From Syntrophobacter fumaroxidans MPOB (GTDB taxonomy: Bacteria; Desulfobacterota; Syntrophobacteria; Syntrophobacterales; Syntrophobacteraceae): DNA of 64,000 bases. Positions 26,155 through 34,741 of the stretch are shown piece after piece. The stretch's first letter is position 1. Every line of letters begins with the position of its first letter. The stretch covers positions 248,001 to 312,000 of the forward strand of contig NC_008554.1 in NCBI RefSeq assembly GCF_000014965.1. Direction: 5' to 3'. The position numbers and the translations under genes are program-made. The notes below the pieces were generated by a model. It was not told the origin of the DNA, searched no databases, and saw only the letters and a program-made list of their open reading frames with translations.

Positions 26155-26622
26155 TCAGACTCCGAGGTACGGCAGCGGGGTTTCCTTCCGGTACACCGTG
26201 GCCTGGCACATCGCGATCAACTTTTCGTCCCCGTCGTGGACGCGAATATCGTAGCACGCCGTTTTCCGGGTCCGATTGACCTCCGTGGCCTCGGCGACAA
26301 GCACTGCGCCCGCCGAGCTGGCGGCCAGGTAGGTGATGGTCATGCTGAGGGCCACAGCCACCGTGCCGTGAGAATTCGAGGCGGTCTCGAAAGCGGCGTC
26401 GGCCAGCGCGAAGACGGCCCCTCCATGGGCCATGCCGCACAGGTTTTCCATCTCCGAAGTGACCTCCATCCTGACCTTCGAATAACCCGCCTCGATCGCG
26501 ACGAGCCGTATTCCGAGCTTGTTTGCAAAAGGTTCTTCCGACATCCGCCGGACAATCGCTTCTCTCACTGCTTCATCCATCACGGAAAGCCTTTCCTTCA
26601 CGACGGCAGAAGGTTCATTCAC
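26155..26622 (-). CDS. PaaI-type hotdog thioesterase
   Basis: Hotdog-fold acyl-CoA thioesterase of the PaaI/YdiI type, cytoplasmic. The 155-residue protein has the core LGIRLVAIEAGYSKVRMEV, then NLCGMAHGGAVFALADAAFETASNS, where the HGGxxxxLAD segment contains the catalytic-site residues, and TYLAASSAGAVLVAEATEV. It may begin instead at the internal ATG at 26580 (MDEAVREAI). Converges with the histidine kinase gene about 100 bases away. Substrate not determinable. Confidence 0.88.
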   Translation of the reverse strand: MNEPSAVVKERLSVMDEAVREAIVRRMSEEPFANKLGIRLVAIEAGYSKVRMEVTSEMENLCGMAHGGAVFALADAAFETASNSHGTVAVALSMTITYLAASSAGAVLVAEATEVNRTRKTACYDIRVHDGDEKLIAMCQATVYRKETPLPYLGV

Positions 26623-27412
26623 CGCGGGGGTGCGCCCGGATGCCGATGATGAGCCGTGCAGTCCCGCATCACCGGACCGATCGCGCCAGCCCGTCGTATC
26701 GCATGGGGTCCCTTTCCCAACCGATCCTACCAGCAGGCGGCTCCGGCGTCAATTTCCACCGCACCAACGACGTTTGCGCCGCGCGGCCCGGCGGGAGCAC
26801 CGCGACTCTGCCCGGAAAGGGCGCTCCCGTCATTCCGGTGCAGTGCATGAGCCGGGAAGTGCCGTCGCTTCGGCGGATCGGGTCTGTTCCGCGGCGGGTG
26901 TTTTGGCTGGCGAAAGATTCATGAGCAGGTTTCGCGGTATAATGTGCTTAAAATTCTCTGTCTGAAAAAAGAATCTGGTTTAATTTTCCATTCCTCCCCG
27001 CCTATTGATAGTATTCCTCCATGGGAGCTGCTCTTGAAGTCGTTGCCAAGGCTCTTCTACGACAGCGCTCTCCCCGGGAAACAGGCGGAAATCGCATCTA
27101 GCGGTTTCGCAAACATATGATGAGACGGTGGTCCGGAAAGTCACAATGATCCGGGAAGAAAATGCCTCGGATATACAGGCGTTGGGAGATTTGGGAGAAT
27201 GGTGCTACTACGTCAATCGAGCGACTGATGCAAGCATCCCTGAACTGATACATTAAAATTCTATCAAAATGTGATACAATTTGACTTTATTAGAAATATT
27301 CTCAATAATCAAGCCTTATCACAAATGACGGCCACAAGCTGGGCGTTTGGGTAGAGATATTTTGTATTGCAGAGATGTTAATGAAGATGGGGCATCAATA
27401 CGGAGACTGCTT
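26623..27412. other. Long, partly AT-rich intergenic region before the MucR gene
   Basis: About 790 bases. The left part is GC-rich with no credible frame. From about 26930 it becomes AT-rich. A 36-codon frame at 27146-27256 (MIREENASDIQALGDLGEWC..) is open on the plus strand but lacks a ribosome site and known relatives; I do not call it. A promoter for the MucR gene lies at 27281-27309. Confidence 0.4.
27281..27309 (+). promoter_or_regulatory. Putative sigma-70 promoter for the MucR-like gene
   Basis: TTGACT (27281-27286) and AATAAT (27304-27309) with a 17-base spacer inside an AT-rich tract. MucR-type proteins prefer AT-rich DNA and often autoregulate, so this tract may also hold their sites. 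Confidence 0.55.
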
Positions 27413-27958
27413 ATGTCAAAGAAACTTTTGGAAATCACGGCGGAAATTGTGCAAGCTCAGGCGACGGTTGGCAAGATGTCTCCAGAGGAGATCGAGCTTA
27501 CGCTGGTGAGGACGTTTGCCACGCTGCAACGAATGCAGACGGCGGAGGATGGGGGCAAACCGCTGGACCCCGGCGCACCGTGCGAGGATTCCCGACTGGA
27601 GGACAGGACCGGGGACAAGGGGGGGCCCATGGATTCGATCCAGGAGAACAAGGTCGTGTGCCTCGAGTGCGGGGTGGAAATGAGGCAACTCACCGCCAAG
27701 CACCTTGGATCGCACAACCTGAACCCGCGCGAATACAAACGAAAATGGGGCCTGCCCCTCAAGCAGTCCCTTTCCGCAAAATCGCTGTCGAAGGCCCGAA
27801 GCAAGGCCGCCAGGAAGAGAGGGCTGCCCGCCAATCTGGTCAAATTCCAGGAGGAACGGAAGCGCAAGAAGGCGGAAGCCTCCCGGGCAGCAGCGCCACA
27901 GGGGCAGAGACCGGGGGAAGGGAAGAAGACGGGAGGTCCCCCGAAGCCGGTTGAATGA
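27413..27958 (+). CDS. MucR/Ros-family zinc-finger transcriptional regulator
   Basis: A 181-residue DNA-binding protein of the Ros/MucR family. It begins MSKKLLEITAEIVQAQATVG, the standard MucR opening (oligomerisation helix), and carries the single zinc finger VCLECGVEMRQLTAKHLGSHNL, where C-x2-C and two histidines bind zinc, followed by NPREYKRKWGLP and the basic recognition block KSLSKARSKAARKRGL. The C-terminal ~35 residues are Lys/Glu/Pro-rich. The start is set by CGGAGA 6 bases upstream. It is followed, on the same strand, by a ferritin-like gene 73 bases away, which may be co-regulated. Confidence 0.92.
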   Translation: MSKKLLEITAEIVQAQATVGKMSPEEIELTLVRTFATLQRMQTAEDGGKPLDPGAPCEDSRLEDRTGDKGGPMDSIQENKVVCLECGVEMRQLTAKHLGSHNLNPREYKRKWGLPLKQSLSAKSLSKARSKAARKRGLPANLVKFQEERKRKKAEASRAAAPQGQRPGEGKKTGGPPKPVE

Positions 27959-28031
27959 TTTTCCAATTTCGTCTCAAAAGAGTATACTGTCACCCGGTCG
28001 GCATTCCGTGGACGATCTCGAGGCGGTGACT

Positions 28032-28505
28032 ATGTTTTCAGTGAGCGAAATTGTGGATGTTGCCATCCAGCTTGAAAGAAATGGGGAGCGTTTTTATCGC
28101 AGGGGCATCGAAATGGTATCGGATGATTCGATGCGCCAACTTCTGAGATGGCTTGCCGACGAAGAGGTGCGGCACAGGGAGCAGTTCGCTGCCATAAAGG
28201 CGGGTTTTCTGCGTCGGGAAGAGAGCCGTGCGGAGCGTGTCGGCGGCTCGATCCTGCAGAGTGCCGTTTCGGATCACGCCTTTTCTTTGGATGAGGTCGA
28301 CTACTCCTCCATCGTCGATGAGGCCATGCTGGTGGACATTGCGATCGGTTTCGAGAAAGACGGCATAACCTTCTACGAGATCATGCAGGGCTTTATCGAT
28401 GAACCGGAGACTCTGGCGCTTATCAGGGAAATCAGCGATGAGGAGCGCAAACACATCGAGGTACTCACGGAACGTAAAGACGTACTGGAAAGTCGAGCCG
28501 TCTGA
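28032..28505 (+). CDS. Ferritin-like diiron protein (rubrerythrin-related)
   Basis: A 157-residue four-helix protein of the rubrerythrin/ferritin-like superfamily. Two half-repeats each contain a carboxylate-bridged diiron half-site: ERNGERFYRRG with DEEVRHREQF (E44, H48), and FEKDGITFYEIM with DEERKHIEVL. The rubredoxin domain of true rubrerythrins is missing, so it may be an oxidative-stress or iron-handling protein of an anaerobe. ATG 28032 is chosen because it starts the helix (MFSVSEIVDVAIQLE); a TTG frame reaching back into the MucR gene is less likely. The LUD gene follows after 30 bases. Confidence 0.85.
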   Translation: MFSVSEIVDVAIQLERNGERFYRRGIEMVSDDSMRQLLRWLADEEVRHREQFAAIKAGFLRREESRAERVGGSILQSAVSDHAFSLDEVDYSSIVDEAMLVDIAIGFEKDGITFYEIMQGFIDEPETLALIREISDEERKHIEVLTERKDVLESRAV

Positions 28506-28535
28506 TCGGAGGAATCCCTAATTCAGGAGCTTGTG

Positions 28536-29189
28536 ATGGACAAACCGTTTGATCACTACTGGCAACTCAGATTGAGCGACCTCAAGGAGACTCTGGAGGC
28601 CAACAATTTTGAGGTTTTTCTGGCCGACAACAAGGAACAGGCCTGCAAGCTGGTGCTGGAACGAATCATCCCGGGAATCGGGGCGAAGTCGGTTTCCTGG
28701 GGAGGATCGATGACGTTCGTTGCCACGGGATTGTACGAAAAGGTAAAGGCTTTGCCCGGGCTTGAAGTGATTGACACGTACGACCGTTCGATTCCACGGG
28801 AAGAGGCGACGGAAAGGCGCAGACGGGCGCTGCTGGTGGATCTTTACATCACCGGGACAAACGCCGTGACGGAAACCGGAAAACTGGTGAACCTCGATAT
28901 GACCGGCAACCGCGTGGCATCGATCATCTTCGGGCCCAGGAACGTGATTCTCCTGATCGGCAGGAACAAGGTGGTTCCGGACCTGGAAGACGCGATGCTT
29001 CGCGTCAAGAATTTCACTGCACCCGTTAACGCCATGCGGCTGGATATGCAGACACCCTGCGTCAGCACGTCGTTTTGCGAGGAGTGCAAGAGCCCATCCA
29101 GGATCTGCAATACCTGGACGATCACGGAAAAATCGTTTCCCAAGGGGCGGATCAAGATCGTCCTGATCAATGAAGACCTTGGAATCTAG
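28536..29189 (+). CDS. LUD-domain protein (LutC/DUF162-like)
   Basis: A 217-residue single-domain protein of the LUD (lactate utilisation, formerly DUF162) family. It shows the helical start DHYWQLRLSDLKETLEANNFE, the segment GIGAKSVSWGGSMTF, ALLVDLYITGTNAVTETGKLVNLDMTGNRVASIIFGP and VNAMRLDMQTPC. A cysteine cluster (FCEECKSPSRIC) near the end is common in the anaerobe subgroup and may bind metal. The partner LutA/LutB genes are absent here, so a lactate role is not shown. ATG 28536 has AGGAG 6 bases upstream and is preferred to the GTG at 28533. Confidence 0.88.
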   Translation: MDKPFDHYWQLRLSDLKETLEANNFEVFLADNKEQACKLVLERIIPGIGAKSVSWGGSMTFVATGLYEKVKALPGLEVIDTYDRSIPREEATERRRRALLVDLYITGTNAVTETGKLVNLDMTGNRVASIIFGPRNVILLIGRNKVVPDLEDAMLRVKNFTAPVNAMRLDMQTPCVSTSFCEECKSPSRICNTWTITEKSFPKGRIKIVLINEDLGI

Positions 29190-29619
29190 AGTTCCCGGGA
29201 GCGAAGCGGCCCGTGCAAGCGCGGAGGATACGAGGCAGGACCCGACACGGCAAAACCACCGGATCCTGCTTTTGCGTTTCGGGGTTGTCGACGATGAAAG
29301 GGGCGCCCGGGGAATGCAACGCGTCACCGGGCAGAGGCGATGCCGATGAACCGGTTGCCGCGCGGCCGCTTGGCGCGGCGATCGCCCGCAAGCTCAAGAG
29401 ACGCGAGGTGTGGTCGTCTGGCCGGCATGCTCGCCCGCTGTCTTTCATATTGGGTTGGCACATCGAGCGCCGGATGGGGTAATGAGTTTCCCTGTTCCGC
29501 TGCTCCCATGCGGTTTCCGGGGGCGAGGGGGAAATGGAGCGGTTCGGCCAGGGCGCGCCCTGAGGGTCTTTGCATCCGGCTCGCCGCATGGTTCGTCTCC
29601 ACCGGGGTTGGGATAGGGT
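29190..29619. other. Intergenic region without recognised features
   Basis: 430 bases of GC-rich DNA between the LUD gene and the zinc-ribbon membrane protein. Several overlapping frames are open, but none has a ribosome site or protein-like composition. Confidence 0.4.
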
Positions 29620-30678
29620 ATGGACAAGGGTTCCTGCAATGTCGTCGTCACGGGAGATCTCACGGGGGAAATGGAACCCGAGCAGGCGAAGAACCATCTG
29701 TGCAGGTCTTTCGGGTGTGACCGGGCGGTGGCGGACATCCTGGTCGGCGGTCAAGCGGTGGTGATCAAAAAGAATGTGAGTCGCGCCGTCGCCATGCAGT
29801 ATGCGACCGTCCTGAGGGAAGCCGGTGTGGTGTGCGAGATCGAGGATGCCGCCGAGCTCGAAGCGGAGCCGACTCGTCCCGGCTCCGGTGAGGAACGGCC
29901 GGCCGCGCCCGTGGTCGGGACCCCGCCCGTGGTGTGCCCCAATTGCGGGCATGCCGGGTCCTCGCCGGAGGAGTGCGTCAAGTGCGGGATCATCTACGCG
30001 CGTTACAGGCAGGCCAAGGTCCCGGAAACCGGTGCCGATGATTCATTCTCCATTTCCACGGGCAAGGGCCGCGAAAAAGGGACACCGTTCAAGCTGCTTC
30101 TCCTGCTCGTTGTCCTGGGATTGGGGGTATATTTTATCCGGTTCAAGGGTGAAGTCCGCCATCCCCCCGGGATACTCGTCGATTCCGAGCCGACTCAGAT
30201 CATCGGCAGAAGCAGTCAATCCTGGGTGAAGGGCACCAAAACCGTCGTTCCACTTGCGCGCTTCAGGATAAAAGCCCGTGTTCTGAGCACCGAGCGGTAT
30301 CGGTTTGGTGAACAGGCGGAACTCTGTCCGTTGGATCTGGCCCTGGGATGGGGCATCATGTCCGATCAGAGGATGCTGGACAAGCTGGTGATCGCCCAGG
30401 GAAACCGTCGTTACGCGCTGGAACCGTTGGACCCCAATGTGAGGCTGCCCTGGGCCGAAATCATGTCCCACAGCTCCAATGTGCACATTATCCCGGCCAA
30501 CGAGGAAATCGAGGAGGCCGTCTTTCGATTTCGCCCCGGGGACATTGTCGAGCTCCAGGGATACTTGGTCGGCGTGAAGGAAAACGGGCAGTGGGTCTGG
30601 TTCAGCTCGCTCAGCAGAACCGACCTGGGCGACGGGGCATGCGAGATTTTCTGGGTGGAGCGCGCGGCGGTTCGATAA
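29620..30678 (+). CDS. Zinc-ribbon, single-pass membrane protein of unknown function
   Basis: Not recognised as a named family. The 352-residue protein has an N-terminal ~75-residue alpha/beta segment (VVVTGDLTGEMEPEQAKNHL to AGVVCEIED) that looks like a small compact domain, a zinc ribbon (VCPNCGHAGSSPEECVKCGII, about residues 106-126), one membrane helix (KLLLLLVVLGLGVYFI, about 150-166) and a ~185-residue domain containing WVKGTKTVVPLARFRIKARV and CPLDLALGWGIMSD. The last part resembles secreted domains found in proteins handling extracytoplasmic cargo, but this is inference. A weak GGGATAGGG precedes the ATG. Followed after 143 bases by a phosphatase gene. Confidence 0.7.
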   Translation: MDKGSCNVVVTGDLTGEMEPEQAKNHLCRSFGCDRAVADILVGGQAVVIKKNVSRAVAMQYATVLREAGVVCEIEDAAELEAEPTRPGSGEERPAAPVVGTPPVVCPNCGHAGSSPEECVKCGIIYARYRQAKVPETGADDSFSISTGKGREKGTPFKLLLLLVVLGLGVYFIRFKGEVRHPPGILVDSEPTQIIGRSSQSWVKGTKTVVPLARFRIKARVLSTERYRFGEQAELCPLDLALGWGIMSDQRMLDKLVIAQGNRRYALEPLDPNVRLPWAEIMSHSSNVHIIPANEEIEEAVFRFRPGDIVELQGYLVGVKENGQWVWFSSLSRTDLGDGACEIFWVERAAVR

Positions 30679-30821
30679 TGAACGGAACGGCCACGGGTGG
30701 AAAAGGCTCTTGTCACACCCACCGAAGGGGTCCGGGTCTTTGTGTGGCGCAGCGGTCCCTGAAGAACCAGGCTCGAGTGATCCCGGCTTTCCCTTTCGTG
30801 ATTCTTCCGGAGTGAACATCT

Positions 30822-31436
30822 GTGAGCAGGATTCTGCTGATCCGCCACGCGCATACGGACATGATCGGTGTCGCCCTTTCCGGCCGAATGCCCGGGGTAT
30901 GTCTTAGCAACCGTGGAAGGGAGCAGGCGGAGCGCCTTGCGGCGGATTTCGTTCAGGTTCCCCTGGACGTGATCTGCAGCAGCCCCCTGGAAAGGACCCT
31001 GGAGACCGCTCAAGCCATTTCCGGGACGACCGGAGCTCCCGTTGAAATCCGTGACGGTCTGATCGAGATCGACTATGGAGAGTGGACCGGGTGGAAACTC
31101 ACCGATTTGATGACGGACGAGCAGTGGCGGATGTTCAGATCGTTCCATGGCGGGATGCGCATTCCCGGCGGGGAGCATATAGATGAGGTACGGGTCAGAA
31201 TGGTCGGGGAGGTGGAGGAACTGCAACGGCGTTTCCCGACCGGTGTGGTGGCGCTCGTCAGCCACGCGGACCCCATACGGGCGGTATTGGCGCATTACGC
31301 GGGTATTCCCCCGGAGTTGTCCCACCGAGTCACCATCAGCCTCGCTTCAGTGAGCGTTCTCGCAATGAACGACGGTCCTCCGAGGATATTGTGCATCAAC
31401 CGGACCGAGGATCTGCGCCACTACCTTGAAGCATAG
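30822..31436 (+). CDS. Histidine phosphatase family protein (phosphoglycerate-mutase-like)
   Basis: A 204-residue member of the histidine phosphatase superfamily. The phospho-acceptor motif reads LIRHAHTD (His9; the usual RHG glycine is Ala), followed by LSNRGREQAERLA, SSPLERTLETA, EIDYGEWTG and the second catalytic histidine in LVSHADPIRAVL. This is typical of CobC/GpmB-like phosphatases; the substrate cannot be assigned. The GTG at 30822 has CGGAGTG about 7 bases upstream. Confidence 0.9.
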   Translation: MSRILLIRHAHTDMIGVALSGRMPGVCLSNRGREQAERLAADFVQVPLDVICSSPLERTLETAQAISGTTGAPVEIRDGLIEIDYGEWTGWKLTDLMTDEQWRMFRSFHGGMRIPGGEHIDEVRVRMVGEVEELQRRFPTGVVALVSHADPIRAVLAHYAGIPPELSHRVTISLASVSVLAMNDGPPRILCINRTEDLRHYLEA

Positions 31437-31637
31437 CGAGGTGCCCGCGATAGACCCGGAACGACGTCCATGCGCTCTGCGCGCAGCCGTGGAGGAGCCC
31501 GAACGGCGGCATTGAAACGGACCGGGCCGCGCCTCTTGAATTCAGTCAAATCCGAGTTATGAATTACCGATAATATCTTGAGAGGAGATTGGCCGCGTGT
31601 GATCGGGAACCGGGCGACCTCGTTTTGTGCCGGTTCG

Positions 31638-31758
31638 CGTTCAAGATCGCGGAACGGGGGATCAGCGGAAGACGAGGCGGGCGTGGAGAAGCTCCGCCCT
31701 GCAACCCGCGCAACTTAAAGGGGGGATGCCCTCCCGCCCGATGTCGCCGTCTTGAGCG
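31638..31758. repeat. Inverted-end repeat element, copy C (opposite orientation)
   Basis: A 121-bp element with ends CGTTCAAGAT (31638-31647) and GTCTTGAGCG (31749-31758). Read on the minus strand it begins CTCAAGACGGCGACATCGGG and then GCGGGAGGGCAT, matching the left end of the copy at 42102 and, in its first part, the copy at 19658. It lies in the 361-bp gap before the EEP-family gene. Confidence 0.6.
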
Positions 31759-31797
31759 CGGAGCGGCATCCGACATGAAGGTGAAAGCGATTTGACG

Positions 31798-32568
31798 ATG
31801 CAGCCGTATTCTGAGAGTCGCCCCAATGAGGCGAGCTTCACCGTGGCGAGTTACAATACTCACCGCTGCGTGGGTATTGACCGAAAATACGATCCGGAGC
31901 GCACAGCCCGGGTGATTCGCGAGCTGGACGCGGACATAATCGGTCTTCAGGAGATAGACGCGGGGTTCTACCGGTCGCAGGGTTCCAGGCAGCTGGAACG
32001 GCTGGCCGACGCGACGGGACTCAATGTGGTGAACGGTCCGACGAAAAGAGGTACCGGCGGTCACTACGGAAATGTCCTGCTCACATCCCGCAAGGTCGTC
32101 GGAGTGCGGCGGATCGATCTGAGCGTCTACGGTCGCGAACCCCGAGGCGCCATCGACGTGGACCTGGACGTTGACGGCGAAATCGTGAGGGTGATGGTCG
32201 TGCACCTCGGCCTCGGCGGGCTCGAGCGCCGCAGGCAGGTGAACCGACTGCTGCACGGGTGCTCCTCGGAGCAAGAACAGTTGCACGTCGTCCTGGGAGA
32301 CATCAACGAATGGTTTCCCCTGGGACGGCCGTTGCACCGGCTTCATCGGCATTTCGGGAAATCCCCGGCGCGCCGCACGTTCCCTTCGTTTCTTCCGGTC
32401 CTGGCGCTGGACCGGATCTGGGTGAAACCGCTGGACGCCCTGATGGAAATCAGCGTTCACGATACCGTTCTGAGCCGGGTGGCCTCGGACCACCTGCCGA
32501 TCAAGGCCACCATCACCAGGATGGATGCAACGGCCGCATGTGCCGGTTCTTTGTCCGGAGTCAAATGA
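31798..32568 (+). CDS. Endonuclease/exonuclease/phosphatase (EEP) family protein
   Basis: A 256-residue metal-dependent phosphodiesterase-fold protein. Family residues are visible in order: SYNTHRCVGID (Asn), DIIGLQEID (Glu metal ligand), GHYGNVLLTS, VHLGLGGLERRRQ (catalytic His), VVLGDINEWF (Asp/Asn) and RVASDHLPIKATI (Asp-His pair). Substrate could be DNA, phospholipid or phosphoinositide-like; similar proteins often sit beside cardiolipin synthases, and one is encoded 2.2 kb downstream. The exact start is uncertain: ATG 31798 or TTG 31792. Its stop codon overlaps that of the convergent methyltransferase gene by 8 bases. Confidence 0.85.
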   Translation: MQPYSESRPNEASFTVASYNTHRCVGIDRKYDPERTARVIRELDADIIGLQEIDAGFYRSQGSRQLERLADATGLNVVNGPTKRGTGGHYGNVLLTSRKVVGVRRIDLSVYGREPRGAIDVDLDVDGEIVRVMVVHLGLGGLERRRQVNRLLHGCSSEQEQLHVVLGDINEWFPLGRPLHRLHRHFGKSPARRTFPSFLPVLALDRIWVKPLDALMEISVHDTVLSRVASDHLPIKATITRMDATAACAGSLSGVK

Positions 32569-33226
32569 GCGTGCGGGGAGTTCCGTTTGCCTCGATCACC
32601 ATCACCGCGGCGTTGTCCATGAAGGCGCGACGCCGCACCGTGAGCTTCATGCCGAGGCCTGCCGCCAGCGGTTCGAGGCCGCCTTCCCTGACGAAAGTCA
32701 CGTAATTGGCGTGGTGGTCCTTGCCGGCGATTCTCTCGACAATGTTCACCACGGCTCGAAATCCATTGGCAAGCATCCCGCGGGGTCTGATATAGTCCGC
32801 AACGATGATTGCGCCTCCTTTGCGCGTGACCCTCGACGTTTCGGCAAGCACATGCATGCGCTTGGACGGATTCATTTCGTGCAGGGCGAATGAAATGATC
32901 GCGCAATCGAAGGACGCGGTTTGAAAGTGCAGGCGGGCGGCATCCTCCAGAAAATATCGAATTCCGGGCGGACTGTTCTTGCGCGCCCGGGCCAGCATGG
33001 ACGGGGAAAGATCCACCGCGCTCACGCTGAAGCCGCTTCCATGAAGCATCATCGCCATCCGCCCGGTTCCGCAGCAGACGTCGAGCACCGTGCGATAACC
33101 GCATTCCTGAACGATCCGGCGGATGTCCGACCGGACGCTCCACAGAAAAGGTGCGGTCAGCCCGTCGTAGAGCGGCGCCAACCGCCGGTAGCGATCGCCG
33201 GAATCGGTTTCCATGATGTCGTTCAT
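32561..33226 (-). CDS. Class I SAM-dependent methyltransferase
   Basis: A 221-residue methyltransferase. SAM motif I is clear (VLDVCCGTGRMAMML), followed by VSAVDLSPSMLARAR (acidic loop binding the ribose), FDCAIISFALHEM and SRVTRKGGAIIVADYI. It resembles UbiE/COQ5-type and phospholipid N-methyltransferases, but the substrate is unknown. The start may instead be the in-frame ATG at 33214. Divergent from the MFS gene (94 bases apart) and convergent with the EEP-family gene, with overlapping ends. Confidence 0.85.
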   Translation of the reverse strand: MNDIMETDSGDRYRRLAPLYDGLTAPFLWSVRSDIRRIVQECGYRTVLDVCCGTGRMAMMLHGSGFSVSAVDLSPSMLARARKNSPPGIRYFLEDAARLHFQTASFDCAIISFALHEMNPSKRMHVLAETSRVTRKGGAIIVADYIRPRGMLANGFRAVVNIVERIAGKDHHANYVTFVREGGLEPLAAGLGMKLTVRRRAFMDNAAVMVIEANGTPRTLI

Positions 33227-33320
33227 ACCTCGTGTTCCGCTTCCTCGCCGCCCGGCGGCACGATGACGCGTGTCCCGATCTTGCGCGGGACCTCGGACCC
33301 GAAGGGCAAGAGGACGTTCG

Positions 33321-34484
33321 ATGCTCTACAGCCCCACCTTCTTCAGCATGGCGGTCGCCAACCTCAGCTGTCTTGCGAGTTTCAGCGTCTTCTACCTGTT
33401 TCCGTTGTTCATCACGCAGCATGGCGGCGACAAGGCCGATGTCGGGATCATCATGGGAGCGACCGCGCTCGCTTCCGTGGTCTTCAGGCCCTGGATATCG
33501 GAAATGATCGACCGCATGGGGCGCAAGCGAAGCTATACCCTGGGATCATTTCTCATGACCGTCCTGCCGCTTGTCTACCTGTATTTTGATGGTACTATCG
33601 TTTCATTCTATCTGCCTTTGTTAATCATCAGAATCGTCCACGGCATCGGGTTTGCCGTCTGCATCACGGCGGCGTTCACCTTTGTGGCGGATTTGGTCCC
33701 CAAGGATCGGCTCAATGAAGGCATCGGGATGTTCGGCGTTTCGGGTCTGGTGGGGTCCGCTCTGGGGCCGGCGGTGGCGGAGCTCATCATCCGCAGGTTC
33801 GACTTCGACACGCTCTTCTATTCCGCGGCGGGTTTTTCTTTGATTGGTCTGCTCGTGCATCTGCCTCTCACGGAAACTTACATTCACACGCTCAAGACGG
33901 TGAAAGTCCCGTTTTTCGCCGTATTGAAGCAGGGCCGCATTCTCGGCGTCGCCGTGATAGCTGTCCTGTTCGGCATCGGGCTGGCGGCCGTGAACAACTT
34001 CGTATCGCCCTTCGCTCATGCCGTCCATCTGAGCTTCATCTCCGTCTACTACGTCGCCTATTCCACGGCCGCCATTCTGACCAGGGTCGGGGGGGCCCGC
34101 CTGGTCGACAGCCTCGGAGAGGATCGGATCATACCCTATGCGTTGCTCCTGACCGGATTAGGGCTGATGAGCATGGTCTTTCTGGGCGGAACGGGCGTGC
34201 TCTTCGCGGCGGGATTACTGACGGGATGCGGCCACGGCATTCTCTATCCATCGCTTAACGTGCGCGCCATTCGCGGTCAGCCGATCGAAATAAGGGGGAA
34301 AATCGTCGGGGTCTATACGGGCAGCATCGATGCCGGGGTTTTTGCCGGTTCGATCATCCTCGGATATGTGGGGGATCTGCTGGGGTTCAGGGTGCTCTTT
34401 CTCAGCGCGGGCGTCGCGCTCCTGGCGGGTCTGGGGATATTCGCCGCCACCGCCGGCAGAGCGTTGCGCGCGCGTGGAATTTGA
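33321..34484 (+). CDS. MFS transporter
   Basis: A 387-residue major facilitator superfamily protein with about 12 hydrophobic helices. The family loop motif A appears as FRPWISEMIDRMGRKRSY between helices 2 and 3, and a symmetric motif appears as GARLVDSLGEDRI in the second half. It resembles YhhS/AraJ-like efflux carriers; substrate unknown. ATG 33321 has AGAGGA 7 bases upstream; longer frames to 33270 add a basic, unconserved stretch. Confidence 0.88.
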   Translation: MLYSPTFFSMAVANLSCLASFSVFYLFPLFITQHGGDKADVGIIMGATALASVVFRPWISEMIDRMGRKRSYTLGSFLMTVLPLVYLYFDGTIVSFYLPLLIIRIVHGIGFAVCITAAFTFVADLVPKDRLNEGIGMFGVSGLVGSALGPAVAELIIRRFDFDTLFYSAAGFSLIGLLVHLPLTETYIHTLKTVKVPFFAVLKQGRILGVAVIAVLFGIGLAAVNNFVSPFAHAVHLSFISVYYVAYSTAAILTRVGGARLVDSLGEDRIIPYALLLTGLGLMSMVFLGGTGVLFAAGLLTGCGHGILYPSLNVRAIRGQPIEIRGKIVGVYTGSIDAGVFAGSIILGYVGDLLGFRVLFLSAGVALLAGLGIFAATAGRALRARGI

Positions 34485-34741
34485 GCGGCGGGCGAGGGAC
34501 AGGAGCGCCTTCCCGGGACGAAGCCCAGGCCCAAACCGGGCTGGAAAGATGCAACAAAAGCCCTCGGCACAGGTGCGCGGACTTGCACATTGTTTTACTA
34601 TTACAAAAGGCGGCTCCGCAGGAGAGAATCCCCTGCCTCGCATTCCCGACCCGCCGCCCGGAGAGATTCGGCGCCCGGAGTGTGCATCGCCCGCGGGTGT
34701 CGCGCCGCAACAGTATTCAGCCTCATGAGGTTCCCGACACT

